From Scleroderma bovista (taxonomy: Eukaryota; Basidiomycota; Agaricomycetes; Boletales; Sclerodermataceae): a DNA stretch of 41,876 bases. How positions within the stretch are numbered: position 1 is the first letter of the stretch; every line of letters begins with the position of its first letter. The stretch lies in the NCBI GenBank assembly GCA_037178675.1, contig JAYMGJ010000591.1, positions 1-41,876 on the forward strand. The letters run 5' to 3'. Positions 1 to 11,127 of the stretch are shown one piece after another. The notes under the pieces were generated by a model. It was given only the letters and a program-made list of their open reading frames with translations. It was not told the origin of the DNA and did not search any database. The translations under genes were made by a program, and so were the position numbers.

Positions 1-292
1 TACGAGTACTGTTTTCCCTCATCTAAAAGTGGTATCCTGTGGTTCACCTCCTGCAAGGGTGGTAACTTCGGGATCATCCCAATTAATATGTCACTATATT
101 CTTGGAACCACTGGTTCCGTAATCGAGGTATATCCCCCTCAGTCATGGGCTTAACTGCCCTAATTCCTGCGAGTCTCCTCGCTGTAATCATAGGTTCTGC
201 TTCGTTTACCGGGGTCGATTCTTCCCAACGCTCCCCCCCCCTCCCCTGCGTACGCGCGACCGGGCACCAGCCAGGTCCGCCTGCGTAGGCAG
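1..292 (-). pseudogene. gypsy-1 pol: segment just upstream of reverse transcriptase (runs off left edge)
   Basis: Reading leftward from about position 232, one minus-strand frame is open to the window edge and has the usual Ty3/gypsy linker between protease and RT: a W-F-Q-E-Y-S-D-I-L stretch, a P-K-L-P-P-L run and H-R-I-P-L-L-D. RT itself lies outside the window. This frame does not match the protease frame to its right; the two meet at a run of eight G residues (minus strand, + positions about 231-240), a likely slippage site. The protease frame also meets a TGA at 293-295. So pol is separated from protease by a stop and a frameshift and this copy looks dead. Confidence 0.75.
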
Positions 293-958
293 TCAATCGC
301 GTTGAGGAGGGTTCCCCAATACACGCATGCGAGATGGTCTCGCAGATGGGGCCTCAGGGTCCTGTAACATGGGAATCTCTCCACGCCCAATGCGCAGTTT
401 CTGTTGACCAAAGTCGACAACAGCGGTGTTCTGCCGCAGGAATGGTATGCCTAGGATGCAATCGTAGTGATCGATATTCACAATATCGAAGTATATTTGG
501 GCTGAAAATGCCCCGATCGATAGCTGAGCACGCGCTCCATGGGTAATCCTCGAGCGGCTACCCACGCATCCCAACTGCAAAGTGAGCTGTTGCTCAAGGG
601 GGAATGTAGCCACACGGGTGACCGTGGCGAACGCGGGGCTCAGGAAATTCCCCGTACTCCCAGTGTCAACCATAGTGAGGGCACGACACCCATGAATCAG
701 TGCCTCGACAGTAACGCAGGCCCGGATGCCTGCGGGAACCATCGGGCACAAGATCGTCCCTTGCGAATTATTCGCATTCAATGCATATCGGAACGCTTGA
801 GCCACGGGCTCAGTGGTCATCGCGGCCATGCGCTGGTCAATCCTTGCTGAGGCCCTGTCTCCATTCCATGCTCCTGAAGAGATCATGGTCTCTCGACCAT
901 TTCCGCGTACTATGACGACCGTGTCGTCCTCGTAATGTAATATGCTTGTTTCTGTCAA
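293..958 (-). pseudogene. gypsy-1 retropepsin-like aspartic protease segment
   Basis: About 221 codons. The central V-D-T-G-S-T-G-N-F motif (D-T/S-G) is the retroviral-type aspartic protease active site, followed by the expected hydrophobic beta strands and the I-L-G-I-P-F-L flap-like segment. There is no ATG at its start; it begins with a TTG overlapping the TGA that ends the upstream CCHC ORF (955-957). In an intact element it would be part of the polyprotein, so a frameshift, programmed or mutational, lies at the junction. It ends in TGA (293-295), probably from CGA or TGG. Confidence 0.8.
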
Positions 959-2328
959 TGCCTGGGGTGCATGTCCCCCACAGAACTCGCTGGAGCAGGC
1001 ACGGGGAACTCCATCGCTAAGCCGCGAATTCCCATGCCTGCCACCATGCGATGCAGTTCGCTCTCGAGCAGGTCGTCACGCTCTTCACCATCAGCGATCA
1101 TCGCCGGGGGACTAACCGCCCTTGCAATGTCGTCTACAGGCTCGGGGGCCTGTACCTCTACATTCACGGGCCTAGTTCGCTCAGGTACCGCTTCACCAAC
1201 GTCAGCCAATGGTTGAGGGGACGTCGCGCGCCCCTCGTGCGCGTTGCACGTTCGTGCCCAGTCACACTGCATCTGTGCCTGGTCACAGTTGTTCCATCCC
1301 CTATCGTACTCTTCTCGAGCGTGCTGCTCAATTTCCCTCAGCGCAACTACAACTGAAGGGTTGCCATTCCACACCGCCTCGTCGAGGTGGCAGATGTACG
1401 CTGTGCATACCGCACAATCCCCCCAGTGTATCGCACCATAACGCGCCCTCCAGGTCCAACATGAATGTACTTCCTGCGCGACAGCGCTGTTGGCCTCTAC
1501 TGGCCTTCGCTGAGGGCTTTCCCCGACCTCCGATGGGCCCGGGGTTAATTCAGTACTGGCGTCTGAGGAATCAATCCCCTCGTTATATTCCACTTGCATG
1601 GAACAACACTGGACGATGTGTTTGTCATCGGGTCCATCGAACTCCTCTATGGGGTGCATCGCCCCAAGGAATCCGACGAGTTCATCATCGTCCTCTTCTT
1701 CGTCAATAGTAGAATACGCGTCGAGGTGTTCTGCCTCTATCTCATTGTGTTCTTGCGCTTCCTGCGCGTCATCACCCACTTTCTCCTTGTTGAGATCGAT
1801 GGCGGGGTGATCTTCCCCAATTCCTTCGTCCTTTGAGGTGTCAACCTCATCCTCACGCACGTCCACTGCGTACAGTCGCGCCTGGGGGGCCTTCCCCTTA
1901 TCTTTCCTTGGGTGCCAGCACTTGGATGCGAGATGTCCCTCGTTCCCGCAGTTGTAGCAATTAATTCCCTTGCGGAATGCAGCGTTGCCTGACTTCTGCG
2001 CTGTATTGGGGTTGTTTGCCCCTGCATTTGCTCCGCTATTCTGGGAACCCTGCCTCTGAGAGCGGGTCCCCTGATCCTTACCCCCCTGAGCGCTGGTGCT
2101 CCTATCTCTGTCAAGGGGCCTCCTGTACAACAGATTCCCCTTTCTCACAAATTTATACTGTTGGTGACCGCTATTGTTGGTGCTGCCGCTCTTGCTTGCA
2201 TCTGAGCGATTATTGCTCGAGGATCCTTTGGAGATCAACCCTCCACTTTGAGGATTATTCCTCGTCATCAGACTCAGAGCCTTTTGTGCTCCTTCCATTC
2301 GTTTCACCTCATCGAGGATCTCGTCCAT
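955..2328 (-). pseudogene. gypsy-1 gag C-terminal part with CCHC zinc knuckle
   Basis: 457 codons in the same frame as the gag ORF upstream, separated from it only by one TGA at 2353-2355. About residue 120 has a CCHC zinc knuckle (C-Y-N-C-G-N-E-G-H-L-A-S-K-C), the nucleic-acid-binding motif of gag nucleocapsids. The rest is hydrophilic and acidic with low-complexity S/N/G-rich stretches. The E-I-L-D-E-V-K-R-M segment at its start completes the end of the gag fold. This and the preceding ORF were evidently one gag gene. Confidence 0.8.
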
Positions 2329-2352
2329 GGAGGAATGTTCTGCCGTTATCCC

Positions 2353-4209
2353 TCACACTTCTAGTACCATCTTAACAATAGACAGGGGCAGGCCCCCAAT
2401 GAACTTCCTCCTGAATGAATACTCGTCAGGGGGTTCAACCATGCGGTGCGCCTGCCTTTTCAAATCATTGTAGAACACGAGTGCTCCCTTCTTGGGGGAG
2501 TAGCGCGTGCGGTCATAATTGATGGCGGCCTGTTGGGCAGTAGCCTCGTGGATGAATCGCTTGAACAGTCCACAGATCAGGTCCTCGAAGGACCAGTAGC
2601 CAGTGCGCCTTTCTGGCACGTCGACCTCCTGGTCATACCACTCGGCGGCCATATCTTCGAGGTACAGCCCCATATACAGGACGCGATCTCCATCATGCCC
2701 ATACCCAGTGATCTTGAAGGTCCTGAAGTATTTGAGGAGCTGGGTTAGCCAATCGTCGAACTTCTCCATGTCGTCCTGGCCCCCATACTTCCCCAGTTTT
2801 GGCGGGTTCATTGCCTTCACCTCAGGGCCTAGTGGCCCGTTGGGCTCGTCGCCCACTTGCTCCCTAATACGCTGGCTGTAGCACCGCATGGCGAACCCAG
2901 TGTATCGGACGTTGCCTGGGGTGTAACCCCTGAGGTATTGGGATTGTCTCCCTCGATTACCATCGGCCCTTTGGCTGTCACGGATTCGGTTTTGGTTCGT
3001 TTCTGCCATGGCTGACTCGTGTTCACTTGGACGATAGCTCGAATCGGAGGGAGGACCTCCAGGGGGGCCTGGTGGGCCACGAGGCAGTCCGCCTCCTCCT
3101 CTAGTTGCATTTCTCCTATTGGGAGGATTCCTCCCTAGGTTTTCGTTGTTATCATCCCTGTTTGGGGCTCCATCATCCCCGTCATCTTCTCCATCACCTC
3201 CTTGCGGATCATCACCGCCGTCGGAGTTGCCTCCCTTATTTCCCGGCTGTCGAGCGTGCTGGTTCCTGGTCCTGCGCATCATCTCCGATGCTTGGTCACC
3301 GTAAAGGTGCCTCATGATATCCTCTTCACATCCGGAGAGGTATGCGGGTCGCCTCCGCTCATTGGAGGCTCGATTCTGGTTCCTAATGGGTGGTGTACCC
3401 AAGTTTCCTTCCTGGTTGTTGGTTAATGCTCGCGCTCTCCGCGCATTTTTGATTTCTTGTGCTAAGTTGCGCGTGCCCCTATTACTCATTACTGGGCTCG
3501 TCGCCCGACTTCCTGAGGTCTCCCTCTTGACAATCACACTCTCTTGATCTTCGTCTCCAGGGGACTCAGATCCCCCTCCAAACTCCTCAAGAAGTTGATG
3601 CAGGCGTCGGAATTGTCGAGCATGATGCTCATTGGGTCTTACGCCATGATTGTCGAAGAGGATATTATCCTCATATTCCCACCACTGGTTCTCAATGTCG
3701 CGCAGGTATTCCTGCATATACTGGAGAGCCTGTTCTCGGCTCGCGGGTGCTTCGGGAGTATTGTGCGTCTTTAACGCTCTTACGGCTTCACAGGCGGCTT
3801 GCCCAATAGTAGAGGTCGTGTCCTCTTCCATCGGGGTATCATTCCCAAAGCTCATCACTCTCGATGTATTTCTACTCGTTAGAGGGCTATCCTCAATGGG
3901 CACAGTGCCTATAACGAAGCTTCCGGGGATGCGATCCCCTCCAGTATAGTTACCACCCGCTCGGGGCGATCTTACCATAACCGGTGGTGCTTCTATGGGC
4001 GTCTGTCGGACATTAATGTCCTGATCGCGTTGATCCGCGCCTTGTCCGAGGTCCCTAGTGGGTCCTCCAGTGGTCCTTTGGCGTTGGGTATCCTCGGATC
4101 TGGGTTGATCACCCTGGATAAAATTTTCATTGCTTTGGGGTGGGTCCCCAGGCGGTTGTTCCGCGTTGCGCATCGTGCGCACGGTTGCTTGGGTGATGGT
4201 TCGACTCAT
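2353..4209 (-). pseudogene. gypsy-1 gag N-terminal and capsid part
   Basis: 618 codons from an ATG at 4207-4209 to a TGA at 2353-2355. The first ~350 residues are charged, low-complexity and repeat-poor; residues ~460-610 match the Ty3/gypsy retrotransposon gag domain (W-L-T-Q-L-L-K-Y-F-R, A-A-E-W-Y-D-Q-E, F-I-G-G-L-P). Reading continues in frame past the TGA into the zinc-knuckle ORF, so this is a single nonsense mutation. Only about 160 bp separate the ATG from the neighbouring gene's stop codon at 4373, and I see no 5' LTR there, so the element is probably truncated at its 5' end. Its pol leaves the window on the left. Confidence 0.85.
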
Positions 4210-4892
4210 TGAATATGTAGATGGATGTTCAAAAAAGTTTAAGGTGGTTGGTAGCTTCTCTGATCCTCACTCAACACAGAACACGACCAATGTGTATTCT
4301 TTGAGTATGTAGGATAATAAGAAGTAAGTCTTATATTACATAACAAGAAGCAATTAAATAGGAAAGGAAGTATTACATAAGTAAACAAATATGGGTGACC
4401 CCTAAGGGCACCCTTACACTCCCAATCTCCATATCGGATGCCGGTGTCCCAATACCTCCATCTTCCGGCAGGCTGACCTCGATTGCCGGAATATTGCCGG
4501 TCTCCATTGTTGTGGCTGCTTCATCATTCACTGCTGTGTCAACAACACAATTTTGTGATCAGCAACACATGGCTTGGTAATTGACAGACTTACCTTGTGG
4601 TGGGGCCCAGTCATAGCTATCACTGGTTGGCTTGCTGGCACCCCTTTCATTGACCAAGCCTGGAGTTGCCACCTCAAGACTTGACACATTGTTGCGGAGT
4701 GCAACCTGCATACCATGCATGCCGGTCGGCTCACTTGACCCCTGCCGGGATGGATTGCCAGACAATGCCATTTCTTCCAGCATCGTAGTACGTGCTAGTG
4801 CCAATGGGCTTGGCGGACTGGGGTGAGCGAGGTGAGCAACCTCGGCACAGGTTGATTCTGATGCTGGCTGTCTCGATGTGACTCCCTGCCGT

Positions 4893-5160
4893 TGTAGGGG
4901 GGGGTTGGGTGTTGCTGCTGCCTCAGGTGAGGCACGCTCGACCCAGGGGCTTCTGGAGGTCTGGCAGAGCTCCCAGGGACTGGGGAGACTAGAGGAAGTA
5001 GGGAGAGTAGAGGTGTTCAGTCACTCCAGGACTGAGATCAAACATATACAGAGGAAAGAGGGAAGTTGCTTAGTAAGCTAAGTACAAGCCTACATAGCTA
5101 AGGTAAGAGTCCAGTATCAGTACTACCAATTCTACACCTAGAGACAGGACTGTCTCTACA
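4893..5160 (+). mobile_element. solo LTR, family L, copy 1
   Basis: 268 bp, TG...CA ends, flanked by perfect 4-bp duplications CCGT (4889-4892 and 5161-5164). It is about 80% similar by eye to the copies at 6218-6499 and 40615-40889; the left 40 bp are more diverged and include a G run. It has no coding capacity. It interrupts exon 3 of the cysteine-cluster gene. The strand is arbitrary, since both orientations read TG...CA. Confidence 0.82.
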
Positions 5161-6217
5161 CCGTGATGCCAGACGTTGAAGATGCAATGGTGTCAGGAAC
5201 ATCTGTTCCCACATGGCTTCAACCAGCTGCCGTAAGCTTGCTACTTCTCCAAGGGCGATGGCAAGCCTGGCATCTGCTTCATCCACCTTTCATTCCATTT
5301 CGGCCTGCTTTTCCCTCAAACAGACAATCTCCTCCTCGACATCTTGTACATTCGACGTATTTGTACTGTCTCCTGGTGTTGTTGGAGGGTTCGTGCCACT
5401 GCCGGCGGCCATTGACGATGGACTTGCCATCCTTGATGTCTTCCCTAGCCATGCTGGAGTATCAATTAGTACCCCATCAAAAACTGGATGGAATATGGAT
5501 AGAAATAATATTAAATGGTTTGAATAATGAACGACTTACTCTGTTTCGTGGGTGGATTGGCTGGTGCCGGGGTCTGGCATTTGCATTTTGAACACTGTGA
5601 CTTTCCAGGGTTGAGTGTTGAAGGCACAGATGGTGAGCGCTGATGTGGTGCAGGTTTCCTCGGGGCTTGTGAACGTGACCTTGACCTCGCCCTGACTGCT
5701 GTCATCATGCTGCATGCAATCTTGCTGCAGCAACATTGCCAGCAAGTGCAGCCTGGGTTTGCCGCACACCGTCGATCCCGCTGTGCACACTTGATGCAGC
5801 GATCCTTGTCATCCACCCACTCATAGCCTTGCTCTGGCTTCTGCATGTCGTGAACATTTGGCCTTGGTTTCTTTGGCTGTGGTTCCGATGAGCCTGGTTC
5901 ATCATCACCCTCGCTGTTGATTGTTGCGACCGATTGAGCATGCTTCCTCGGCTTGCAGCTGTGGCTGTGGCCCCTGGGCACTTCATTGTCCTCAATGGGA
6001 TGGCTCTCTGCTGGCACTGCTTGTGAGTCCTCAATTTCCATGGGCTCACCTACTTGGCCATGACTGCTTTTCCCTTCCATCTCTTTTACCCCTGATGGGC
6101 CTGCCACTGCATTGTTTCCTGCCGGCTCTACTGCTCTCCTCTTTCCCTTGTCCACCTTCTTCTGCGGCTTGCCTAGTTGGAACCAGGGATGGTCCCGGAT
6201 ATTGTGATCTGTGGCGT

Positions 6218-6499
6218 TGAAAAGACAACAATGTGTTTGGGTGGCTGCTCCCTCAGATGAGGTGCATTCGACCCAGGAGCTTCTGGAGGTCAGGCAAGGC
6301 TCCCAAGGACTGGGGAGACTAAGAGAAGTAGGGAGAGTAGAGGTGTTCAGTCACTCCGGGACTGAGCTCAAACATATACAGAGGAAAGAGGGAGATTGCT
6401 TAGTAAGCTAATACAAGCCTACATAAGCTAAGGTAGAGAGTCCAGTGTCAGTACTACTATTAGCAACTCTACACACCTAGAGACAGGACAATCTCTACA
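6218..6499 (+). mobile_element. solo LTR, family L, copy 2
   Basis: 282 bp, starts TGAAAAGA and ends CTCTACA, flanked by perfect 4-bp duplications GCGT (6214-6217 and 6500-6503). It interrupts exon 2 of the cysteine-cluster gene. Same orientation as copy 1, but its own separate duplication shows an independent insertion. Confidence 0.85.
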
Positions 6500-6980
6500 G
6501 CGTTAACGATGTCTGGAAAGTGAGGCCACTTCCCTGTCGACAGGATCACATCTGGTGCCTCCATAAACTGGTCAGCAGCGACGATGATGGTGGGGATAAT
6601 GAATCCTGCAGGTAAGTCCTGCAGGACATTCTCGACCCGACGCTATCATATCCTAATCAGTGAGTTGATTGATTGCAGATAGATTTGCCACGCACCACCT
6701 CGGCCCAGATAGTTGACACTGCTTCCGACCATACACCCTTCTCCTGTGTGCTTCTCAAGCCATCAATCCGGCCTTGAATTATTTCAGTGGACTGGGCGAC
6801 AACTTCTTCTGCAGTGAGGGATGTAGCTGCTGACATGTCTTCTCGAACGGATGAGGCGGACACGAAATGAGAACTTTCTGAGGTGGCCATTGAGATGGTA
6901 AGGATGGGGAAATGGTATAGCAGTGGTTGAGAGGAAGAACTGGGTCCAATTGCTGTGTGGCCTGGAGAATGTTCAACATA

Positions 6981-6988
6981 TTATATAA
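6981..6988 (-). promoter_or_regulatory. candidate TATA box of the cysteine-cluster gene
   Basis: TTATATAA lies about 91 bp upstream of the ATG at 6890 on the minus strand and is the only TATA-like motif in the immediate upstream region. Position is compatible with a core promoter; there is no other support. Confidence 0.35.
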
Positions 6989-6992
6989 GCTT

Positions 6993-7819
6993 TTCACACC
7001 ACAACATGTTTGCATTGTGGTTGCACACCCAAGTGGACTAAATCAAATATAGGTTAATTATTCAGCCACAAGTCCGACCAATCATTGTCTGGACAATTCG
7101 GCTAATGAACCACTGCCGCATTTCATATTGCATGGTGGCCATGTTTCTATTGCTTGTGATTGGCTGTCATAGTGCATTGTGCCATCAGAATAATAAGGGA
7201 TCTCGGATCGGCATTATGGTTGGGCTTTGCAGTCGCCTTATTTTGGAATGTTTCTATCCCATGGCATGTGATCTGACATATTTGCTAGGGAGCCTTAGTT
7301 ATAGAAGAGAGTGATTTCAAAGTGAGCAGCCCACCAGTGCCAGCTCATCTAGCACTGCCGTCTCTCGGTGTCATGCACCAAACAGGTTTGGTACAGTGAA
7401 CATGGAAGATAATGCCTATATCGAATGATCCTTATGTGCAGGATAAGCACGACGGACCCTCATAATAGCCATCTATCGCACAAGAAGACTATCCTGATGC
7501 GAGAGATGAATGCCAATGCAGACAGTCATCTATCGCACGAAAACCACCAAGAAGCAGAAGAAACTGAAGGAATAACATCAATTGTGGTATGAGAAAGGAA
7601 TGCACACGTCTGCAGTCCAACTCCCATACCAGAATGATCAGAGAAGCCAAAGAATTGATGGAGAAATGAAGGAGAAAGAGAAGAAATGATTTTTAGCACC
7701 CAAATGTCATTTTTAGGCACCCAGTGCCGGCATTCCAATATTTTGAATAGCTCCATCGTTTCTGAAGCTATCAGGCACGTGACTATACCGTCAGGGAGCC
7801 TAGAACATGGTCTATCTGC
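6993..7819. other. intergenic, no gene recognised
   Basis: No convincing coding region. A short near-repeat (CATCTATCGCAC) occurs twice around 7470 and 7530. Short open frames here lack recognisable motifs. Confidence 0.4.
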
Positions 7820-9430
7820 CTGTCAAGTTCTGACACAAATCTGTTCATTTCCCACGGAGATACTCCCCCCACAATCCAGATGTTCACTTCATCGCTCACT
7901 ATGGAGTCCGTATTTTCTCTGGATCATTTCTCCACTATTGCTGCAGATCTCCACTATGTCCTGCTCTTAGGACAGCCTCTCCCAGAGTTCCCGTGCACTG
8001 CCTGGCACATATCTTCCCAGCCTGCTCCCTCAGTCCCTCTTGTTCTCGGTCAGCGTGTTCTCCTCATCAGTCCTGCGTCAAGGACGTACTTTGGTCATCT
8101 TAGGTCTATTGTCAAGCTTGAGAAGTCTTCTCTGGTCATTTCTGTGTCCCCTGAGCCCTCAGCCTATGGTCCCTTCCTCCCAGATACTTGCCATGTCCAT
8201 CTTCCTCTGTCGTTTGTCTCGCTTCCCTGGATGCATTGAATTCAGTACTCTATCCACTTCCCTACTTTCAGACGACGTCCCCCAGCACCATGACAGTAAT
8301 GCCCCCACTTTATAGTGCTATTAGGAAGAAGAACCCTCTCTCATTCTTTCCCAGAAGAGAGCTCGTCAAGGGAGCCCATGGTTGTGCTTCAGCGGCGCTA
8401 GAACACATGCACTATACCTTAGTGTATGCTGACCCCCCAAAAGACCTCTGGACCCCTGGTACCCTTCTTGTGGCTGTTTTGTCTCGGATCAATCCCCCTA
8501 TTAATCTCAGATCTTCCCCATTGTTGTCCCATCAAATTCTTGATGGTACACAGCTAGGCTGTGCATCAATGACTCCTTCTGCTGTGCAGTGACTCATCCC
8601 TTGCTTACTGATGCTCTCTTGTCATCAGTATTACTCTATCCCTTTTGCATTTTTGGTATATTACTCAGCTGATGACTCACTCCCTTACCAATCAATCTTG
8701 TCATGCAGCTTACTCATTCCTTTACTCAGCAGCTTATTCATGCTCCCTATGCTTACTCATTCCTGCTTATCCCTTGCTTACTGATCGCTTACAAACCCCT
8801 TACAAAGCTCTTACCAATCCCTTACCAATCCTTGACAAATTCTGCTTACTCCCTTCTCTTTTTGTACTTTAATGCTATGCCCCCCCATGTATTTAAACCC
8901 CTGGGCTCAGCCCAGTGGAAAAAAAGACCCAATTGCACGAAATTATCCCTCTCTCAGACTCTTTCAATCAGTATCCCTTCAGTCTTTGAGTCCTTGTAGG
9001 CTTCAGTGAAGGTCTAAAGGCTCAATATTGTCAAGTTTATCCAAGTTATTCAAGATCTATTCTTTATACTAGGCTCAAGTGGAGTCTAGGCTTCATACCA
9101 GTCAATCTTCCTCGCCTCTGGACATCAGAGGCATCTCTGCCCCTTTGCTGCACCAATCTCTAGGTGTAGTATCGCTGTTTCAGTCTCAGTCAACCCAATC
9201 TCCGCTTTGACACTTCCTAGGCTTTAGGAAGAGTCCAGACCCCTATCCCTTTCGTCTTCTATTACTCCTGTACCCCAGGAGTATCCTGCATCACCATCTG
9301 CATCACCCTGTTGGTGTAGATCCCCTTTCCCCCTCCTCAGCATATCCTCTCTGGACACCGCGAAGGTAAACCACCACTCACACATTTTCGTAGTCCTTTG
9401 TTGGTGTTGTGTTTGGGTTATTACTCCGAC
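7820..9430 (+). mobile_element. E1: 3' part of an unidentified retroelement-like repeat
   Basis: Contains the end of an ORF (about 7820-8239, ending ...S-L-P-W-M-H) and a long non-coding tail. The ORF part at 8036-8240 is clearly homologous to the reverse complement of 36890-37118 (E2): both read V-L-V/L-G-Q, S-P-A-S, Y-F-G-H-L and H-L-P-L-S-F at matching places. In both copies the tail has many CTTACCAATC-type repeats (8600-8850), then a TATA-like TATTTAAACC/TATATAAACC, which looks like an LTR U3 followed by R/U5. No RT or transposase domain is present, so the class is undetermined. Ends are not resolved. Confidence 0.5.
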
Positions 9431-9809
9431 CCAAATCCACACTTTGACTCACATCGGGGAATAATAAATGCGGCATGTATTAACACAGCCCCAGCTTGAG
9501 AAAGGAATCAATGCTGCATGTCTGTCATTGCGGTATGGCCATCATTAATTTAATGCTATCATTGCAGCACTTATTCATACAGCCAACACAGCCTGGCCGC
9601 CCACCAGCCAGTATGTCAGTGGCAAATGCTGGTTGCCACAATGCAAGCCACACGGCTATTACTCCAGCACAGCGTGTTTGTGATTCTCGGCAAGGTATTG
9701 CTGCACCCGGCAATAGCTGCCCGGCCATTACTAGTATTTATGTTGTGTCATTCGTGTAATGCCGCAATTCATTATGCCAATGGTAGATTGCCGATAACAT
9801 GTTGTGCCA
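9431..9809. other. non-coding, no feature recognised
   Basis: AT-rich sequence with several TGCCGCAAT/TGCCAATG-like words that grade into the minisatellite to the right. No gene seen. Confidence 0.35.
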
Positions 9810-9814
9810 TTGTT

Positions 9815-10115
9815 GTGTTCTGCCAACTGTGTATTCTGCCAACTGTGTATTCTGCCAACTGTGTATTCTGCCAACTGTTGCCTTCTGCCGACAGTTGTGT
9901 TCTGCCGACTGTGTGTTCTGCCAACATTTTTGCCAACAGTTGTATTCTGCCAACAGTTTTGCCGAAAGTCCTATTTTGCCGAAAGTCCTATTTTGCCGAT
10001 AGTGTGTTCTGCCGACTGTGTATTCTGCCGACTGTTGTATTCTGCCGACTGTTGTATTCTGCTGACTGTTGTGTTCTGCTGACTGTGTGTTCTGCTGATA
10101 ATGTGTTCTGCTGAT
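9815..10115 (+). repeat. minisatellite, ~15-18 bp unit around TTCTGCCAACTG
   Basis: About 18 imperfect copies of TGTGTATTCTGCCAAC and variants (TTCTGCCGACTGT, TTTTGCCGAAAGTCC, TTCTGCTGACTG). The variants are ordered: AAC types on the left, GAC types in the middle, CTGAC types on the right, as expected for local array expansion. The cysteine-rich open frames across it are by-products. Confidence 0.85.
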
Positions 10116-10227
10116 GCCATGTAGTGCCGATTGAGTCGTGCAGCACCCTGGCTTAGCATTACTTTAGAGAAGACCTGATGCCCGGCCCTACACTTATACA
10201 AGGGATATAGTTCAAAGGGCCTGCTGT

Positions 10228-10725
10228 ATATACTGGGACACCAAATGTATGGCCAATCATACTGAAGGGGAAGCATATCAGCTGACCTCCCCATCTAGCT
10301 AGTTGTCCACAGACTGAGGGCTTGCTAAATGCTCTGGGGACACCGTATTCATAGCCTGTCTCTTTGAAGTGTACTGCAAGGCCCTCCCATATAGCTGGAT
10401 AACACCTCTGTTAGGGCCCACCTAATGCTATGGGACATTGTACCTATTGTTGCCATGTGCCCGGACTATACAGATGAAACTGGCTCCAGGGCCTACTCAT
10501 AGTCATGGGACACCAATCTCATGGCTAGCTATTCTCAAAGGTACACAATCTATGCAGCCCATTGGAAAGCAAGGGATGCTGTTTCCATGGCTGGCCCTGC
10601 AATAAGAAAGGGACACCAAAGATACAGCCCAATGCAAAGCACAGGACACACTATCTCTCTGGCCCATTGACAGAAACAGGACACCAACATCACAGCCCAA
10701 TTCAAAGCATGGGACACTGGTACAG
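10228..10725 (+). repeat. degenerate tandem repeat, ~55-75 bp unit
   Basis: A theme of GGGACACCAA, then a CATAGCCCA-like word, then CAAAG/GAAAG recurs at about 10230, 10337, 10432, 10508, 10610, 10650, 10678 and 10710. Copies are diverged and of uneven length. No coding capacity recognised. Confidence 0.5.
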
Positions 10726-11127
10726 AGGCACTTCTATTGACTCCCATCCATGGTTAGCCGCATTGCAGCACTTACTACTGTCTTTTTGCCGAAATGCTGC
10801 AGCAGCTCCCTGCAATCCTCGGCCTGAATGTAGTGGCTACCCTGTGGCATATAGTCCTCTAGCTGCATGCCACAGCTCCCTTGCTGCATTATGTCCTATT
10901 GCCACAGGCCATATCCTGATCTAGTGTACCAGTGTATCAGCCCACCAATATTGCTTGGTGACAACCTCTCCATGAGCCACCAATATGGCATAGTGAAACA
11001 CCTTACCATTAGCCCACTTGTATGACATGGGGATGCACCATAGCTGGGCCCTATCTCAGCTGGCCATGTAGCACAGCCGATTGTCAGCTTCATCTGTCCG
11101 TGTTGTATGGGACAATGCAGGTGCATT
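10726..11127. other. non-coding, weak internal repetition
   Basis: Several CCACCAATAT and CCACAGCTCCCT-like words recur around 10860-11000. No gene or mobile-element end recognised. Confidence 0.3.

Larger units (their letters stand above)
4373..6890 (-). pseudogene. multi-exon gene with Zn2Cys6-like cysteine cluster, split by two solo LTRs
   Basis: The model starts at the ATG at 6888-6890. Exons: 6890-6696, 6642-5540, 5453-4594, 4533-4373; introns of 53, 86 and 60 bp with GT-AG ends and matching phases. Exons 2 and 3 each contain a solo LTR (6218-6499, 4893-5160). Skipping each LTR and one 4-bp duplicate restores an open frame on both sides. Domains: an N-terminal segment with an A-A-D-Q-F-M-E-A-P motif; a K/R-rich linker; a cysteine cluster (codons at 5712-5798) with spacing CX2CX6CX7CX2CX6C, as in fungal Zn2Cys6 binuclear clusters; and a coiled-coil-like segment in exon 3. 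One in-frame TGA (5290-5292) sits in the coiled coil, probably once CGA. DNA or chromatin binding is suggested only by the cluster; the family is otherwise unknown to me. Confidence 0.72.

Noticed and set aside
4893..6499. The two family L LTRs as the ends of one small (TRIM-like) retrotransposon with an internal gene
   Set aside because: Each LTR has its own perfect 4-bp duplication (CCGT, GCGT), and the host gene's frame runs through both sites; a single element would share one outer duplication.
9626..10114. Cysteine-rich secreted effector-like protein
   Set aside because: The cysteines come from TTCTGCC repeats of a minisatellite read in different frames; no signal peptide or stable frame.
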